Below, in pieces: positions 43,500 through 51,260 of a stretch of DNA of 64,000 nt. This DNA comes from Methylorubrum rhodesianum. Its GTDB lineage: Bacteria; Pseudomonadota; Alphaproteobacteria; Rhizobiales; Beijerinckiaceae. The translations under genes and the position numbers were made by a program. Location: positions 62,001 through 126,000 of the forward strand of contig NZ_JACHOS010000014.1 in assembly GCF_014199985.1 (NCBI RefSeq), read 5' to 3'. The notes beneath the pieces are model-generated. The model worked only from the letters and a program-made list of their open reading frames with translations, searched no databases and had not been told where the DNA came from. The number at the start of each line of letters is the position of its first letter. Position 1 is the stretch's first letter.

Positions 43500-44384
43500 T
43501 CAAGGAGCGGCACGGATCAGGTCGAGCAGCGCGTCGGCGGCGCGGCTGCGGTAGCGCTCCTTGTGGCGCAGGACCCGGAAGGTCCGCGTCGGCAGGGCGA
43601 AGGACACGGCAACGAGAGCTCTGGTTCGCAGCGAGGGTCCGACCACCGCTTCGGACAGAACGCTCGCCCCGGCCCCTGCCACGACGGCGGCGAGGACCGC
43701 CTCGTTCGACGGCAGTTCGAGGGCAACGGTGAGTGCGTCCGGCGCGATGCCCAGCGCGACGATCGCCGCCTCGAAGGCGGAGCGCGTGCCCGATCCGGGT
43801 TCGCGCAGCACCCAGGAGACCGAAGCGAGGTCCAATCGTCCCGGCCGCGCGCATGCGGCCAACGGGTGGCCGGGCGAGACCACGAGGACCAGCCGATCCT
43901 CGGCGATCGGGGTGCTCGCGAGGCTGCCGTCGTCGATCGCGCCCTCCACGAAAGCGAGTTCCGCCGTCCCCGCCCGGACCGCCTCGGCGGCCTCTGCGGT
44001 GTTGCCGATGCCGAGCCGCAGGACGATGTCGGGATAGGCCGCCCGGAAGGCGACGAGGTGCCGGGGGAGCCAGTGGCTGGCGATGGTCTGACTCGCCTGA
44101 ATGGCCAGCGTGCCGCGCCGCATGCCGCTGAGGTCCGCGAGCACGAGTTCGGCCGCTTGGGCGCGGGCGAGCACCGCGCGAGCCTCGCCGAGAAAGACGC
44201 CGCCCGCCTCGGTCAACTCGATGCCCCGGCCGACCCGGTGGAACAGCTTGACGGCGTGCCGGCTCTCCAGGGCGTTGATGGCGGCGCTGACCGCCGACTG
44301 GACGAGGTTCAGCGCCTCGGCCGCCCGCGTGACGTGCTGGCGCTCGGCGACCGCCACGAAGATGCGCAACTGGTCGAGGGTCAT
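43500..44384 (-). CDS. LysR-family regulator (YeiE/CbbR-like)
   Basis: A 294-residue protein from ATG 44384 (MTLDQLRIFVAVAERQHVTR). The N-terminal HTH (AAEALNLVQSAVSAAINALESR) is followed by the effector domain (RRGTLAIQASQTIASHWLPR; ELAFVEGAIDDGSL; WVLREPGSGTRSAFEAAI). The wording matches YeiE-type LysR regulators, which control sulfite resistance and lie near yeiH in other bacteria. It is convergent with the sulfite oxidase gene, 13 bp away. Confidence 0.88.
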   Translation of the reverse strand: MTLDQLRIFVAVAERQHVTRAAEALNLVQSAVSAAINALESRHAVKLFHRVGRGIELTEAGGVFLGEARAVLARAQAAELVLADLSGMRRGTLAIQASQTIASHWLPRHLVAFRAAYPDIVLRLGIGNTAEAAEAVRAGTAELAFVEGAIDDGSLASTPIAEDRLVLVVSPGHPLAACARPGRLDLASVSWVLREPGSGTRSAFEAAIVALGIAPDALTVALELPSNEAVLAAVVAGAGASVLSEAVVGPSLRTRALVAVSFALPTRTFRVLRHKERYRSRAADALLDLIRAAP

Positions 44385-44436
44385 GGCGTCTCGGGCTCGG
44401 CGGGGGCCGTGGTACGGCAGGGTTCGGACACGAGCG

Positions 44437-45231
44437 TCACCGCGCGCCCTCGCGCTTGCCCGAGGCCTGCGCATCGACCGCCTCGGCGACCTGGAGCAGC
44501 CGCGCCTCGTCCGTGCGGGCCGTCACCACGTAGGACATCCCGGCGTCGATCCAGGAGAAGGCGGCCACGTCGTCGGCGCGGGCGTAGCGGAACACGCCGC
44601 GCCCGCCGGTCGGCCCGGCGCGGCTGTAGAGGGTCAGGCGGGTGCCCCGGTCGTCGTCGTACATCAGCATCGCCGCCGGCTCGTCTCCGGCGGGAAGCAG
44701 GCGCCCGCCCATCAGCCGGAAGCCCTGTGCCCGCAGGTCCGGCACGACGACGGGCCGGCGAAGGCGCGCGCTGAGCCATCGCACGAGGTCGGTCGAACCG
44801 TCGGCGCGGACCTCGACCGGATGAGCGGCCTCGACCACGTAGGTGCGGAAGGCGGAGACGGCTGCCTGCGTCATCGGTTCGGCCGGGGCCGAACCCGGCA
44901 CGGCGCCGCGCCCGACCCACCCGACCGCACCGCCGAGGGCGAGCAGGAGCGCCGCCGCCGCGGCGTTCGGCCACCCGCGCGGGATGCGCCTCCGGCGCGG
45001 GCCTGCGAGGTTCGCGATGCGCAGGCGGGCGGGGATCGGCTCGTCCGCCACGGGCGCGAGGCGCGCGCGCAGGCGGTCCCGCACCTCCCGGTCGGCGGCA
45101 ACCCGGGCGGCCGCCTCCGGATGCGCGGCCAGCCACACCTCGACGCGGGCGCGGCGGCCCGGATCGAGCCGTCCGTCCACGAAGGCGTGCAGGTCATCCT
45201 CGCCGACGGGACGCGGGTCGGACGCGGTCAT
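44437..45231 (-). CDS. anti-sigma factor of the first ECF pair
   Basis: A 264-residue protein from ATG 45231, overlapping the sigma stop (ATGA). The N-terminal anti-sigma zinc-finger-like region (DDLHAFVDGRLDPGRRARVEVWL) lacks the usual HxxxCxxC cysteines. A membrane helix (AAAALLLALGGAVGWVGRG, about residues 88-108) is followed by a periplasmic domain (LRAQGFRLMGGRLLPAGDEPA; SWIDAGMSYVVTART). This matches transmembrane anti-sigma factors of the DUF/RsiW-like type that release sigma after an envelope signal. Confidence 0.85.
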   Translation of the reverse strand: MTASDPRPVGEDDLHAFVDGRLDPGRRARVEVWLAAHPEAAARVAADREVRDRLRARLAPVADEPIPARLRIANLAGPRRRRIPRGWPNAAAAALLLALGGAVGWVGRGAVPGSAPAEPMTQAAVSAFRTYVVEAAHPVEVRADGSTDLVRWLSARLRRPVVVPDLRAQGFRLMGGRLLPAGDEPAAMLMYDDDRGTRLTLYSRAGPTGGRGVFRYARADDVAAFSWIDAGMSYVVTARTDEARLLQVAEAVDAQASGKREGAR

Positions 45232-45737
45232 TTTACCCTCCGCAGATGCCCGGTGACGATCGTGGGGGCCTGATCGAGGAAAGTGCGCATCCGGCCGCGG
45301 GCCCGGCTGAGGCGCGACATCACCGTGCCGATGGGGACTGCGAGCACGGCGGCGACCTCGGCATAGGTCATGTCCTCGACCGCGACGAGGAGCAGGACGG
45401 ATCGCTGTTCCTCGGGAAGCGCGGTGATTCCGTCGAGCACGTCCCGCGCCCCCACGGCCGCCTCGGGATCGACCCCGGCCTCCGCGATCTCCATCAGCGC
45501 CTCCGGGCCGACCTCGATGCCCCGGCGGCGGCGGATGCCTTCGAGGTAGCGGTTGCGCAGAATCGCGAACAGCCACGCCCGCAGGTCGCCCTCGCGGCGC
45601 TGCGGCCAGGCGCGGATCGCCCGCTCCAGAGTGTCCTGAACGAGGTCGTCGGCCGCCTCGCGCTGCCGCAGCAGCGCGGTCGCGTAGCGCCGCAGGGCCG
45701 GAATTTGCGGTTCGATCAGGACGGCGAGGTCGTCCAA
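45228..45737 (-). CDS. ECF RNA polymerase sigma factor (first pair)
   Basis: A 169-residue sigma-70 ECF protein. Region 2: ALLRQREAADDLVQDTLERAI and LRAWLFAILRNRYLEGIRRRR. Region 4: LPEEQRSVLLLVAVEDMTYAEVAAVL and VPIGTVMSRLSRARGRMR. The start appears to be TTG 45737 with GGAG 8 nt upstream; no ATG or GTG is in better position. It is coupled to the anti-sigma gene and divergent from DUF305. Matching promoter-like elements face both ways in the shared upstream region. Confidence 0.92.
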   Translation of the reverse strand: MDDLAVLIEPQIPALRRYATALLRQREAADDLVQDTLERAIRAWPQRREGDLRAWLFAILRNRYLEGIRRRRGIEVGPEALMEIAEAGVDPEAAVGARDVLDGITALPEEQRSVLLLVAVEDMTYAEVAAVLAVPIGTVMSRLSRARGRMRTFLDQAPTIVTGHLRRVK

Positions 45738-45789
45738 GGGCGGTCTCCGGTTCGCGGCGACGGCAATGCCCGCGCCGCCGTTCGGACGA

Positions 45790-45817
45790 GAGATGCCGGA
45801 ATCAGTCGAACTATTCC
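45790..45817 (-). promoter_or_regulatory. ECF-type promoter of the sigma operon
   Basis: On the minus strand GGAATA (45812-45817) and CATCTC (45790-45795) are separated by 16 bp. The same pair with 15-bp spacing faces the DUF305 gene, and the surrounding CCGGCATCTCTC is shared exactly. This suggests autoregulation by the adjacent sigma factor. Confidence 0.55.
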
Positions 45818-45836
45818 AAGCCTCGCCCCGGCAAGC

Positions 45837-45856
45837 CGGTCACGCATCCGTGACCG
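45837..45856. repeat. inverted repeat between divergent ECF promoters
   Basis: CGGTCACG-CATC-CGTGACCG, a perfect 8-bp dyad with a 4-nt loop, midway between the sigma and DUF305 promoters. Possible operator or bidirectional transcription barrier. Confidence 0.4.
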
Positions 45857-45874
45857 ATTGGCCGGGAGCGGTGG

Positions 45875-45901
45875 GGAATATTCCGGCCCGGCCGGCATCT
45901 C
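45875..45901 (+). promoter_or_regulatory. ECF-type promoter of the DUF305-YVTN operon
   Basis: GGAATA (45875-45880), 15 bp, CATCTC (45896-45901), then 33 bp to the DUF305 ATG. Shares both hexamers with the divergent sigma promoter. Confidence 0.55.
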
Positions 45902-45934
45902 TCCCCGCGTGACCTCGACACTGCGGGAGAGACC

Positions 45935-46333
45935 ATGCGCGGAGCACCGACGGCGATCCTCATCACCCTCCTGATGGCCGGGGGGATCTTGGGTGGCGGC
46001 ATGATGATGCGCGCCGGGCATGCGGAGACCGCCCCCGGCGGCTTCGATGCGATGATGGCCCAATCGATGGCGCGGATGCACGCGGACATGGCGGTGGCGC
46101 CGTCCGGCGACCCCGACCGGGACTTCGCCGCCATGATGATCCCGCACCATCAGGGCGCGATCGAGATGGCGAAGGCCGAACTCGCCTACGGCCGCGACCC
46201 GGTCCTGCGCCGGCTCGCGCAGGGCATCATCGTCGAGCAGGCGCAGGAGATCGAGGTCATGCGCCGCGCCCTGGCCGAGCGACCGGTCGCGCAGACCCCA
46301 CCGACGCAGCCGCCGGCCCACCACCGTCACTGA
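45935..46333 (+). CDS. exported DUF305 (ferritin-like) protein
   Basis: A 132-residue protein with an N-terminal signal or anchor helix (AILITLLMAGGILGGGMMM) and the DUF305 core: DRDFAAMMIPHHQGAIEMAKAEL, then LAQGIIVEQAQEIEVMRRAL. The His-His-Gln and Met-rich helices bind metal, often copper, in related proteins. The C-terminus is His/Pro-rich (PPTQPPAHHRH). It is followed 49 bp later by the YVTN gene and is preceded by an ECF-type promoter. Confidence 0.9.
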   Translation: MRGAPTAILITLLMAGGILGGGMMMRAGHAETAPGGFDAMMAQSMARMHADMAVAPSGDPDRDFAAMMIPHHQGAIEMAKAELAYGRDPVLRRLAQGIIVEQAQEIEVMRRALAERPVAQTPPTQPPAHHRH

Positions 46334-46382
46334 GCGGATTGCCGTCCCCCGTCCCGACCATCAACGCGAAGAGACCTTCACG

Positions 46383-47822
46383 ATGCGACACCTCATTCCG
46401 GCGACCCTGCTGATCGCCCTCCTCGGCGGGACTGCGCTTGCGGGCCAAGCGCCGGGGCCCGCCTCGGCGCCGGACGTGCCGGTCGGCCCGCGCGACCGGT
46501 TCTATACCTCGGACCAGTTCTCCAACACGGTCTCGGTGATTGATCCCGCCGCCAACACGCTCCTCGGCGTGATCCGCCTCGGCGACACGACGCCCGCGAA
46601 CCTGAGCCCGCTCTATCGCGGCCAGCTCCTCGTCCACGGCATGGGCTTCTCGCCTGACCGCAAGACCCTGCTCGCCGTCTCGATCGGCTCGAACTCGGTC
46701 AGCTTCATCGACACCGCCACCAACACGGTGCGCCGCACGACCTATGTCGGCCGCTCGCCGCACGAGGCGTTCTTCACACCGGACGGGCGCGAGGTCTGGG
46801 TCAGCGTGCGCGGCGAGGACTACGTCGCGATCCTCGACGCGGGGACCGGCAAGGAGACGGGTCGGATCACGGTGCCGAACGGGCCCGGCATGACGATCTT
46901 CTCACCCGACGGGCGTTACGGCTACGTCTGCTCCAGCTTCAGCCCCGAGACGGTCGCCATCGACGTGAAGAGCCGCGAGATCGTCGGGCGGATCAAGCAG
47001 GAGAGCCCGTTCTGCCCCGACATCGCGGCGACGCCCGACGGCAAGCAGGTGTGGTTCACCCTCAAGGACGTCGGCCGCGTCCAGGTGTTCGAGGCCACGC
47101 CGCCGTTCAAGGTGCTCAAGACCATCGAGACCGGACCGATCACCAACCACGTCAACATCGCGCGCACGAAGGCTGGGCAGTTCGCCTACGTGACGATCGG
47201 CGGCCTGAACCAAGTGAAGGTGTTCCGCACCGACGACTTCTCGCAGGTCGCGACGATTCCCACCGGCGCGCTCCCGCACGGCCTCTGGCCCTCGGGCGAC
47301 GGTTCGCGGATCTATGTCGGCCTGGAGAATGCCGATGCGGTCGCGGTGATCGATACCGGTAGCAACGCGGTCATCGCCACGATCCCGATTGGCCAGGGGC
47401 CGCAGGGGGTGGCCTACGTCCCGGAAGCGGTGCCGGAGGGGGGCGGCGCGCCGAACCTCCAGCCGCTGGGCGCGGCGGGCCAATCGAGCACGCTGACGCT
47501 GGCCGGGCCGGACGGCAAGGCGGCCACGCAGGTCACGCTGTTCGACCAGGGCGTGCTGCAGACCCTGCAGGCGGCGGTGACGGGCCTCACGCCGAAGAAG
47601 CCCTACGTGCTGGCCCTCTCGGCCGATCCGAAGGGCGCCGGGCCGCTGGAGCCACTGGCCGCCTTCATGACGAACCCGGCGGGCGCGGCCATCGTCAACG
47701 CCGTCGGCCCGATCCGGCAGGTGACGCAGAACGCGAACGAGGCCGCACGGCGCAGCCTCGTCATCGTCGAGGGCAAGCCCGGCGAGACCGGCGCGACGGT
47801 CCAGACCCAGGCACCGCGCTGA
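46383..47822 (+). CDS. exported YVTN/YncE-type beta-propeller protein
   Basis: A 479-residue protein with a signal peptide (IPATLLIALLGGTALAGQ) and repeated 40-45-residue propeller blades: FSNTVSVIDPAANTLLGVIRLG, SVSFIDTATNTVRRTTYVG, YVAILDAGTGKETGRITVPNG, AVIDTGSNAVIATIPIGQGPQG. A C-terminal domain (about residues 360-479) is not propeller-like. Its binding partner is unknown. It is probably co-transcribed with DUF305 from the ECF-type promoter. Confidence 0.9.
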   Translation: MRHLIPATLLIALLGGTALAGQAPGPASAPDVPVGPRDRFYTSDQFSNTVSVIDPAANTLLGVIRLGDTTPANLSPLYRGQLLVHGMGFSPDRKTLLAVSIGSNSVSFIDTATNTVRRTTYVGRSPHEAFFTPDGREVWVSVRGEDYVAILDAGTGKETGRITVPNGPGMTIFSPDGRYGYVCSSFSPETVAIDVKSREIVGRIKQESPFCPDIAATPDGKQVWFTLKDVGRVQVFEATPPFKVLKTIETGPITNHVNIARTKAGQFAYVTIGGLNQVKVFRTDDFSQVATIPTGALPHGLWPSGDGSRIYVGLENADAVAVIDTGSNAVIATIPIGQGPQGVAYVPEAVPEGGGAPNLQPLGAAGQSSTLTLAGPDGKAATQVTLFDQGVLQTLQAAVTGLTPKKPYVLALSADPKGAGPLEPLAAFMTNPAGAAIVNAVGPIRQVTQNANEAARRSLVIVEGKPGETGATVQTQAPR

Positions 47823-47835
47823 CGAGACGGGACGA

Positions 47836-47859
47836 GGGGGCGGTCGCCGGACCGCCCCC
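47836..47859 (+). terminator. hairpin terminator after the YVTN gene
   Basis: GGGGGCGGTC-GCCG-GACCGCCCCC forms a perfect 10-bp GC stem 13 bp after the stop codon; followed only by a short TG, so it is a strong hairpin without a U-tract. Confidence 0.6.
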
Positions 47860-47882
47860 TGTCGCGCGCCGCGCCTCATACC

Positions 47883-47913
47883 AATCGGCGATGACAATGA
47901 CTCATCGCCGATT
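47883..47913. terminator. 12-bp inverted repeat between convergent operons
   Basis: AATCGGCGATGA and TCATCGCCGATT, a perfect 12-bp stem with a 7-nt loop, in the middle of the convergent YVTN and cytochrome c genes. A bidirectional terminator is likely. Confidence 0.55.
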
Positions 47914-47950
47914 GCCCGCGCGACTGCGCGGCGGCGGTCGTCCGCCGGAC

Positions 47951-47983
47951 GCACGGAGCAGGACCATCGGTCCTGTTCCGTGC
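47951..47983 (-). terminator. hairpin after the sor operon
   Basis: GCACGGAGCAGGACC and GGTCCTGTTCCGTGC pair over 14 of 15 positions with a 3-nt loop, 9 bp beyond the cytochrome stop on the minus strand. Confidence 0.55.
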
Positions 47984-47992
47984 CGCTTAGTA

Positions 47993-48313
47993 TCAGTAGG
48001 TGTCGGCGAGGTAGGCGGCGATGGCCTTGGCTTGCGCCTCGTCGATCGGCGCGTGGTAGACCTTGACCATCTTGGTCACTTCGGACTCCCAGAAGGCCGC
48101 GCCTTTGCCCGGCGGCTGCATCGCGATGTAGTCCACCGAATGGCAGACGAGGCAGTTCGCCTGGGCCGCCTCGAAGCCTTCCGCGTGCGTGCCGGCCTTC
48201 GGCGCCCGCAGCTCCGCGGTCGGCTCCGGCACCGCGTAGGATTTCGGCGCGGCGAGCGCCGCGCCGGTCGCGAGGGCAAGCGCCGCCGCCAGGGCGAGGG
48301 TGATGCGGGTCAT
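47993..48313 (-). CDS. sorB: SorB-like cytochrome c subunit
   Basis: A 106-residue protein from ATG 48313 with a signal peptide (MTRITLALAAALALATGAALA) and a single heme motif, CLVCH, near residue 52. MQPPGKGAAFWESEVTKMVK probably supplies the distal Met region, and EAQAKAIAAYLADTY closes the cytochrome fold. This is the size and layout of SorB, the electron-accepting subunit of sulfite dehydrogenase. It follows the SorA-like gene by 13 bp. A longer in-frame ORF from 48586 overlaps sorA and is rejected. Confidence 0.88.
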   Translation of the reverse strand: MTRITLALAAALALATGAALAAPKSYAVPEPTAELRAPKAGTHAEGFEAAQANCLVCHSVDYIAMQPPGKGAAFWESEVTKMVKVYHAPIDEAQAKAIAAYLADTY

Positions 48314-48326
48314 CGTCGTCACTCCC

Positions 48327-49538
48327 TCAGGCCGCGCGCACGCGGGTGGTCTCGACCACGTTGCGCAGGTACCCGGCCGGGTTCCAGCGCGGCTCCATCG
48401 GCTGGCTCGCCCCGTCGTTGGCGGTCGCCCGCACCCGGATCGCGTGCGTCCCCGGCGCCAAGTCCGTGTCGAGGGTCCAGGGCCGGAAGGCGTAGGGGCC
48501 GAGATCCTGCCCGAGCCGCGCCTCCGTCCAGGTCTTGCCGTCGTCGGTCGAGACCGCCACCGCCTTGATCCCGGAGCCGCCGTCAAAGGCGATGCCGCGC
48601 AAGGGCGTGCGCCCGGACTTCACCTGCGCCCCGTCGGTCAGGTTGGTCAGGAAGGAGCGCACCGTGAAGCGGTTGATCGGCACGGTCTTGTCCGCCGCCT
48701 TGCCGGGCTCGGTGCAGGCGCAATCGTTGTCGGGGATGCGATAGGCCTTCTGCATCCAGAAGCCGTCGAAGGGTTTGTCGAGCACGCTGATGCTCTCCAG
48801 GTGCTTGACCCAGTAGGTGCCGTAGAAGCCCGGCACGACGAGGCGCAGGGGATAGCCGTTGAGCCAGGGCAGGTCCTGCCCGTTCATGCCCCAGGCGAGC
48901 ATCACCTGCCCGTCGCGGGCGTGGTCGAGCTTGAGCGACTTGGCGAAGTCCGGCGTCTCCGGGATCACCGGGCCGTCGAGCCCGGTGAAGGCGACCTCCA
49001 CGGCGCCCGCCTTCACCCCGGCCTTGTCGAGCACGGCCTTCAGCGGCACGCCGGTCCAGCGGGCGCAGCCCATGGCGCCGTTGGCGAGCTGCCCGCCGGC
49101 CATGCGCGGTTCGAAGAAGCCGCGGGAATTGCCCGAGCACTGGTTGACCGCGACGATCTCGGTCGTCGGCATCGCCTTCAGGTCGGCGAGCGAGAGCGAG
49201 ACCTCCCGCTCGACATGGCCCTTGATCGCGACGCGGTAGGTCTCGGGATCGATCTCGGTCGGGATGTCGGCGAGATGGTAGCGCACGAAGAACGCGTCGT
49301 TGGGCGTGATCGCGCCCTCGTCGAACACCGAGAACGGAGTCTCCAGCTGCGGCGGACGCGCGGTCATCTGGAGCAGCGGGCGCTTGCCCGGATAGGCCAC
49401 CAGGGGCCGTTCGCCGTTGCCGAAGGGCAGCGTGGCGTTGTCGCCCGCGAGCGTGCGCAAGGACGCGAAAGTGCCACCGCCGAGGCCCGCCAGGGCGGTG
49501 AGGCCCGCCCGCCTGATGAGATCGCGTCTGTCGAGCAT
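48327..49538 (-). CDS. sorA: SorA-like periplasmic sulfite dehydrogenase (molybdenum subunit)
   Basis: A 403-residue protein from ATG 49538. A twin-arginine-type leader (MLDRRDLIRRAGLTALAGLG) sends the folded cofactor-loaded enzyme to the periplasm. The molybdenum domain has FVRYHLADIPTEIDPETYRV and EIVAVNQCSGNSRGFFEPRM (Mo-ligating Cys in QCSGNSR). It continues with LDHARDGQVMLAWGMNGQDLP and YPLRLVVPGFYGTYWVKHLES, then the dimerization domain (DGGSGIKAVAVSTDDGKTWT). It oxidises sulfite and passes electrons to the SorB cytochrome encoded next. A possible ECF promoter lies about 60-90 bp upstream. Confidence 0.9.
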   Translation of the reverse strand: MLDRRDLIRRAGLTALAGLGGGTFASLRTLAGDNATLPFGNGERPLVAYPGKRPLLQMTARPPQLETPFSVFDEGAITPNDAFFVRYHLADIPTEIDPETYRVAIKGHVEREVSLSLADLKAMPTTEIVAVNQCSGNSRGFFEPRMAGGQLANGAMGCARWTGVPLKAVLDKAGVKAGAVEVAFTGLDGPVIPETPDFAKSLKLDHARDGQVMLAWGMNGQDLPWLNGYPLRLVVPGFYGTYWVKHLESISVLDKPFDGFWMQKAYRIPDNDCACTEPGKAADKTVPINRFTVRSFLTNLTDGAQVKSGRTPLRGIAFDGGSGIKAVAVSTDDGKTWTEARLGQDLGPYAFRPWTLDTDLAPGTHAIRVRATANDGASQPMEPRWNPAGYLRNVVETTRVRAA

Positions 49539-49598
49539 CCGAAGTCCTCCCCTGTCCGCGCGTGACTCCGGCGACCGGGCCCGCGACGTGCGGAGGAG

Positions 49599-49626
49599 GA
49601 GACGCACGTCGCCCGCGGTCTATTCG
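49599..49626 (-). promoter_or_regulatory. ECF-type promoter of the sor operon
   Basis: Minus strand CGAATA (49621-49626), 16 bp, CGTCTC (49599-49604), about 60 bp before the sorA start. It differs by one base per hexamer from the pair at 45790-45817. Confidence 0.45.
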
Positions 49627-49660
49627 CGGCGGGCCGAAATAAATTCGCTGCTCGCCCCGG

Positions 49661-50377
49661 TCAGCCGGTGCAGGGGCGCGCCGAGAGTCCGGTGGCCCGG
49701 TCCAGGGCAAGCCGCAGGCGGTCCGTCCTGTCCGGCGTCGTGAGCAGCGCGGCCGCCTCGGCCAGCAGGGCGAACCGTTCGGCCGGTACCGTCTCGGTCA
49801 GGAGGACGTATCGCCGCCCCTCGCTATCCCAGCGCGCCACACGCGGGCCGCTGTCCCCTTGCGCGATCTCCAGACCGGCCTGCCCGCGCGACGGTCCGCT
49901 CCAGATGGCGAGCCGGCAACCGTGACGCCCCTCGTAACCTGCGAGCCGACCGGCCGAACCGTCGTCCGGGGACAGGTAGACCAAGCGGAAGCCTGCCGCC
50001 CCCAGATCGAGGGGGAAGCCATTCGGGCCGCCCGCGGGCCGCACGTCGTTCGCGGGTGAGCCCGCCGCACCCCATGCCGTGAAGGCCGCGCGCGCGGGGT
50101 CGGCCGGCGGGCGAGACGACAGGGCGAGCCAGCCGGCGCCGACGAGGACGACCAGGGCCGCGGCGCACGCCCATCCGAGGGAGGCGCGGGCGATCGGCGC
50201 GCGCCGGGGCGGCACGGCCGCAGCCTTCACCTCCTGTTTCACTCCCTGCTTCAGCCGGGTCAGGGTCGCGACCCGCGCGGCCAGGACCGGATCGCGGGCC
50301 AGCGTCTCCGCGACTGCGCGCCGGTCCTGCGGATCGAGTTCCCCATCGACGTAGGCATTGAGGGTCTCCCAGCGCAT
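49661..50377 (-). CDS. anti-sigma factor of the second ECF pair
   Basis: A 238-residue protein from ATG 50377, overlapping the sigma stop (TGATG). Short anti-sigma N-terminus (WETLNAYVDGELDPQDRRAVAET) without zinc-finger cysteines, membrane helix (GWACAAALVVLVGAGWLAL, about residues 68-88), and a periplasmic domain (FPLDLGAAGFRLVYLSPDDGSA; YVLLTETVPAERFALLAEA). The layout parallels the first anti-sigma factor, including the GFRL strand, so the two pairs are probably paralogous. Confidence 0.82.
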   Translation of the reverse strand: MRWETLNAYVDGELDPQDRRAVAETLARDPVLAARVATLTRLKQGVKQEVKAAAVPPRRAPIARASLGWACAAALVVLVGAGWLALSSRPPADPARAAFTAWGAAGSPANDVRPAGGPNGFPLDLGAAGFRLVYLSPDDGSAGRLAGYEGRHGCRLAIWSGPSRGQAGLEIAQGDSGPRVARWDSEGRRYVLLTETVPAERFALLAEAAALLTTPDRTDRLRLALDRATGLSARPCTG

Positions 50378-50865
50378 CACGGCCCCTCGCTCCCATCGGA
50401 CGACCCGGCGATCCGGTGCAGCATGATCCGCCTCGCCCTGTGCAGACGGCTCATGACCGTGCCGACGGGAATGCCGAGCCGTTCGGCGGTCTCCCGGTAG
50501 CTCAAGCCTTCGACGTCCACGCAAGTCACGACAGCCCGGCAGGGCATATCGAGAGCGGCGAAGGCTTGGCGCACGGCGATCGCCTCGATCAGGCGGTCGT
50601 CGAACCCCTCGTCGGGCCAATCGAGGAGCTCATCCTCGTGGTGGAGGCGGGTCCGGCGGATCCGGTCGATCCAGGCGTGGCGCACGATCTGGAACAGGTA
50701 GGCGCGGGCCGCGTGAGGCTCACTGGGAGTCGTACGCGTGGAAAGCGCCTTGAGAGCACTCTGCTGCATCAGGTCACGTGCGGCGTCGGGCTCACGCGTC
50801 AGGGCTAGCGCGTAGCGGAACAGGCGCGGCCACGCATCGACGAGGTGCTGACCGATGGACCGCAT
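50377..50865 (-). CDS. ECF RNA polymerase sigma factor (second pair)
   Basis: A 162-residue ECF sigma from ATG 50865 (in-frame start at 50904 also possible). Region 2: ALALTREPDAARDLMQQSALKAL and ARAYLFQIVRHAWIDRIRRTR. Region 4: LDMPCRAVVTCVDVEGLSYRET and RLGIPVGTVMSRLHRARRIML. It is translationally coupled to its anti-sigma gene. No GGAATA-N16-CATCTC element is seen upstream, so it may answer to a different promoter. Confidence 0.9.
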   Translation of the reverse strand: MRSIGQHLVDAWPRLFRYALALTREPDAARDLMQQSALKALSTRTTPSEPHAARAYLFQIVRHAWIDRIRRTRLHHEDELLDWPDEGFDDRLIEAIAVRQAFAALDMPCRAVVTCVDVEGLSYRETAERLGIPVGTVMSRLHRARRIMLHRIAGSSDGSEGP

Positions 50866-51260
50866 CCTGATGTGTCGTCCTCCCCGCACTCCATAGCACA
50901 TCAATGCATGTCCACACAGAGCCGCAACGGTCGACGATGGTTGTGGATGTCGGGAGGCCTTACACCTCTGCAGCGCTACTCGGAGCGTTGTTATTGCTGA
51001 ACAATCGATAGCAGGCTCGCATGTCTGCTTTCAGGCATGTGAGGATGCGGTTTTAAGGCAGGGGTGGGCGCGAAGCTGAATGTCCGGTTACGGGTATCGA
51101 GTTGATGTCCGCTCATGGCGCGTCTGAGACCTATGATCCGATCTGCGCCGATATCCGCTTCTGAGATGCCGGAAGGCTGCTGAATGGCCGAGATTAAGCG
51201 CAAAACGGCACGTCGGCTTTAGCGAGCTTGATCACCGAAGCTGACGTGGCGCATGGGTCT
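50866..51260. other. gap between the second sigma gene and the integrase
   Basis: A 70-residue frame (50991-51203, minus) is open but unconvincing. No repeat or RNA is evident. The region contains the upstream area of the sigma gene and the end of the integrase gene. Confidence 0.35.

Noticed and set aside
50991..51203. 70-codon minus-strand gene
   Set aside because: No domain, no convincing ribosome binding site and no conserved-looking composition; could be the leader region of the second sigma operon.
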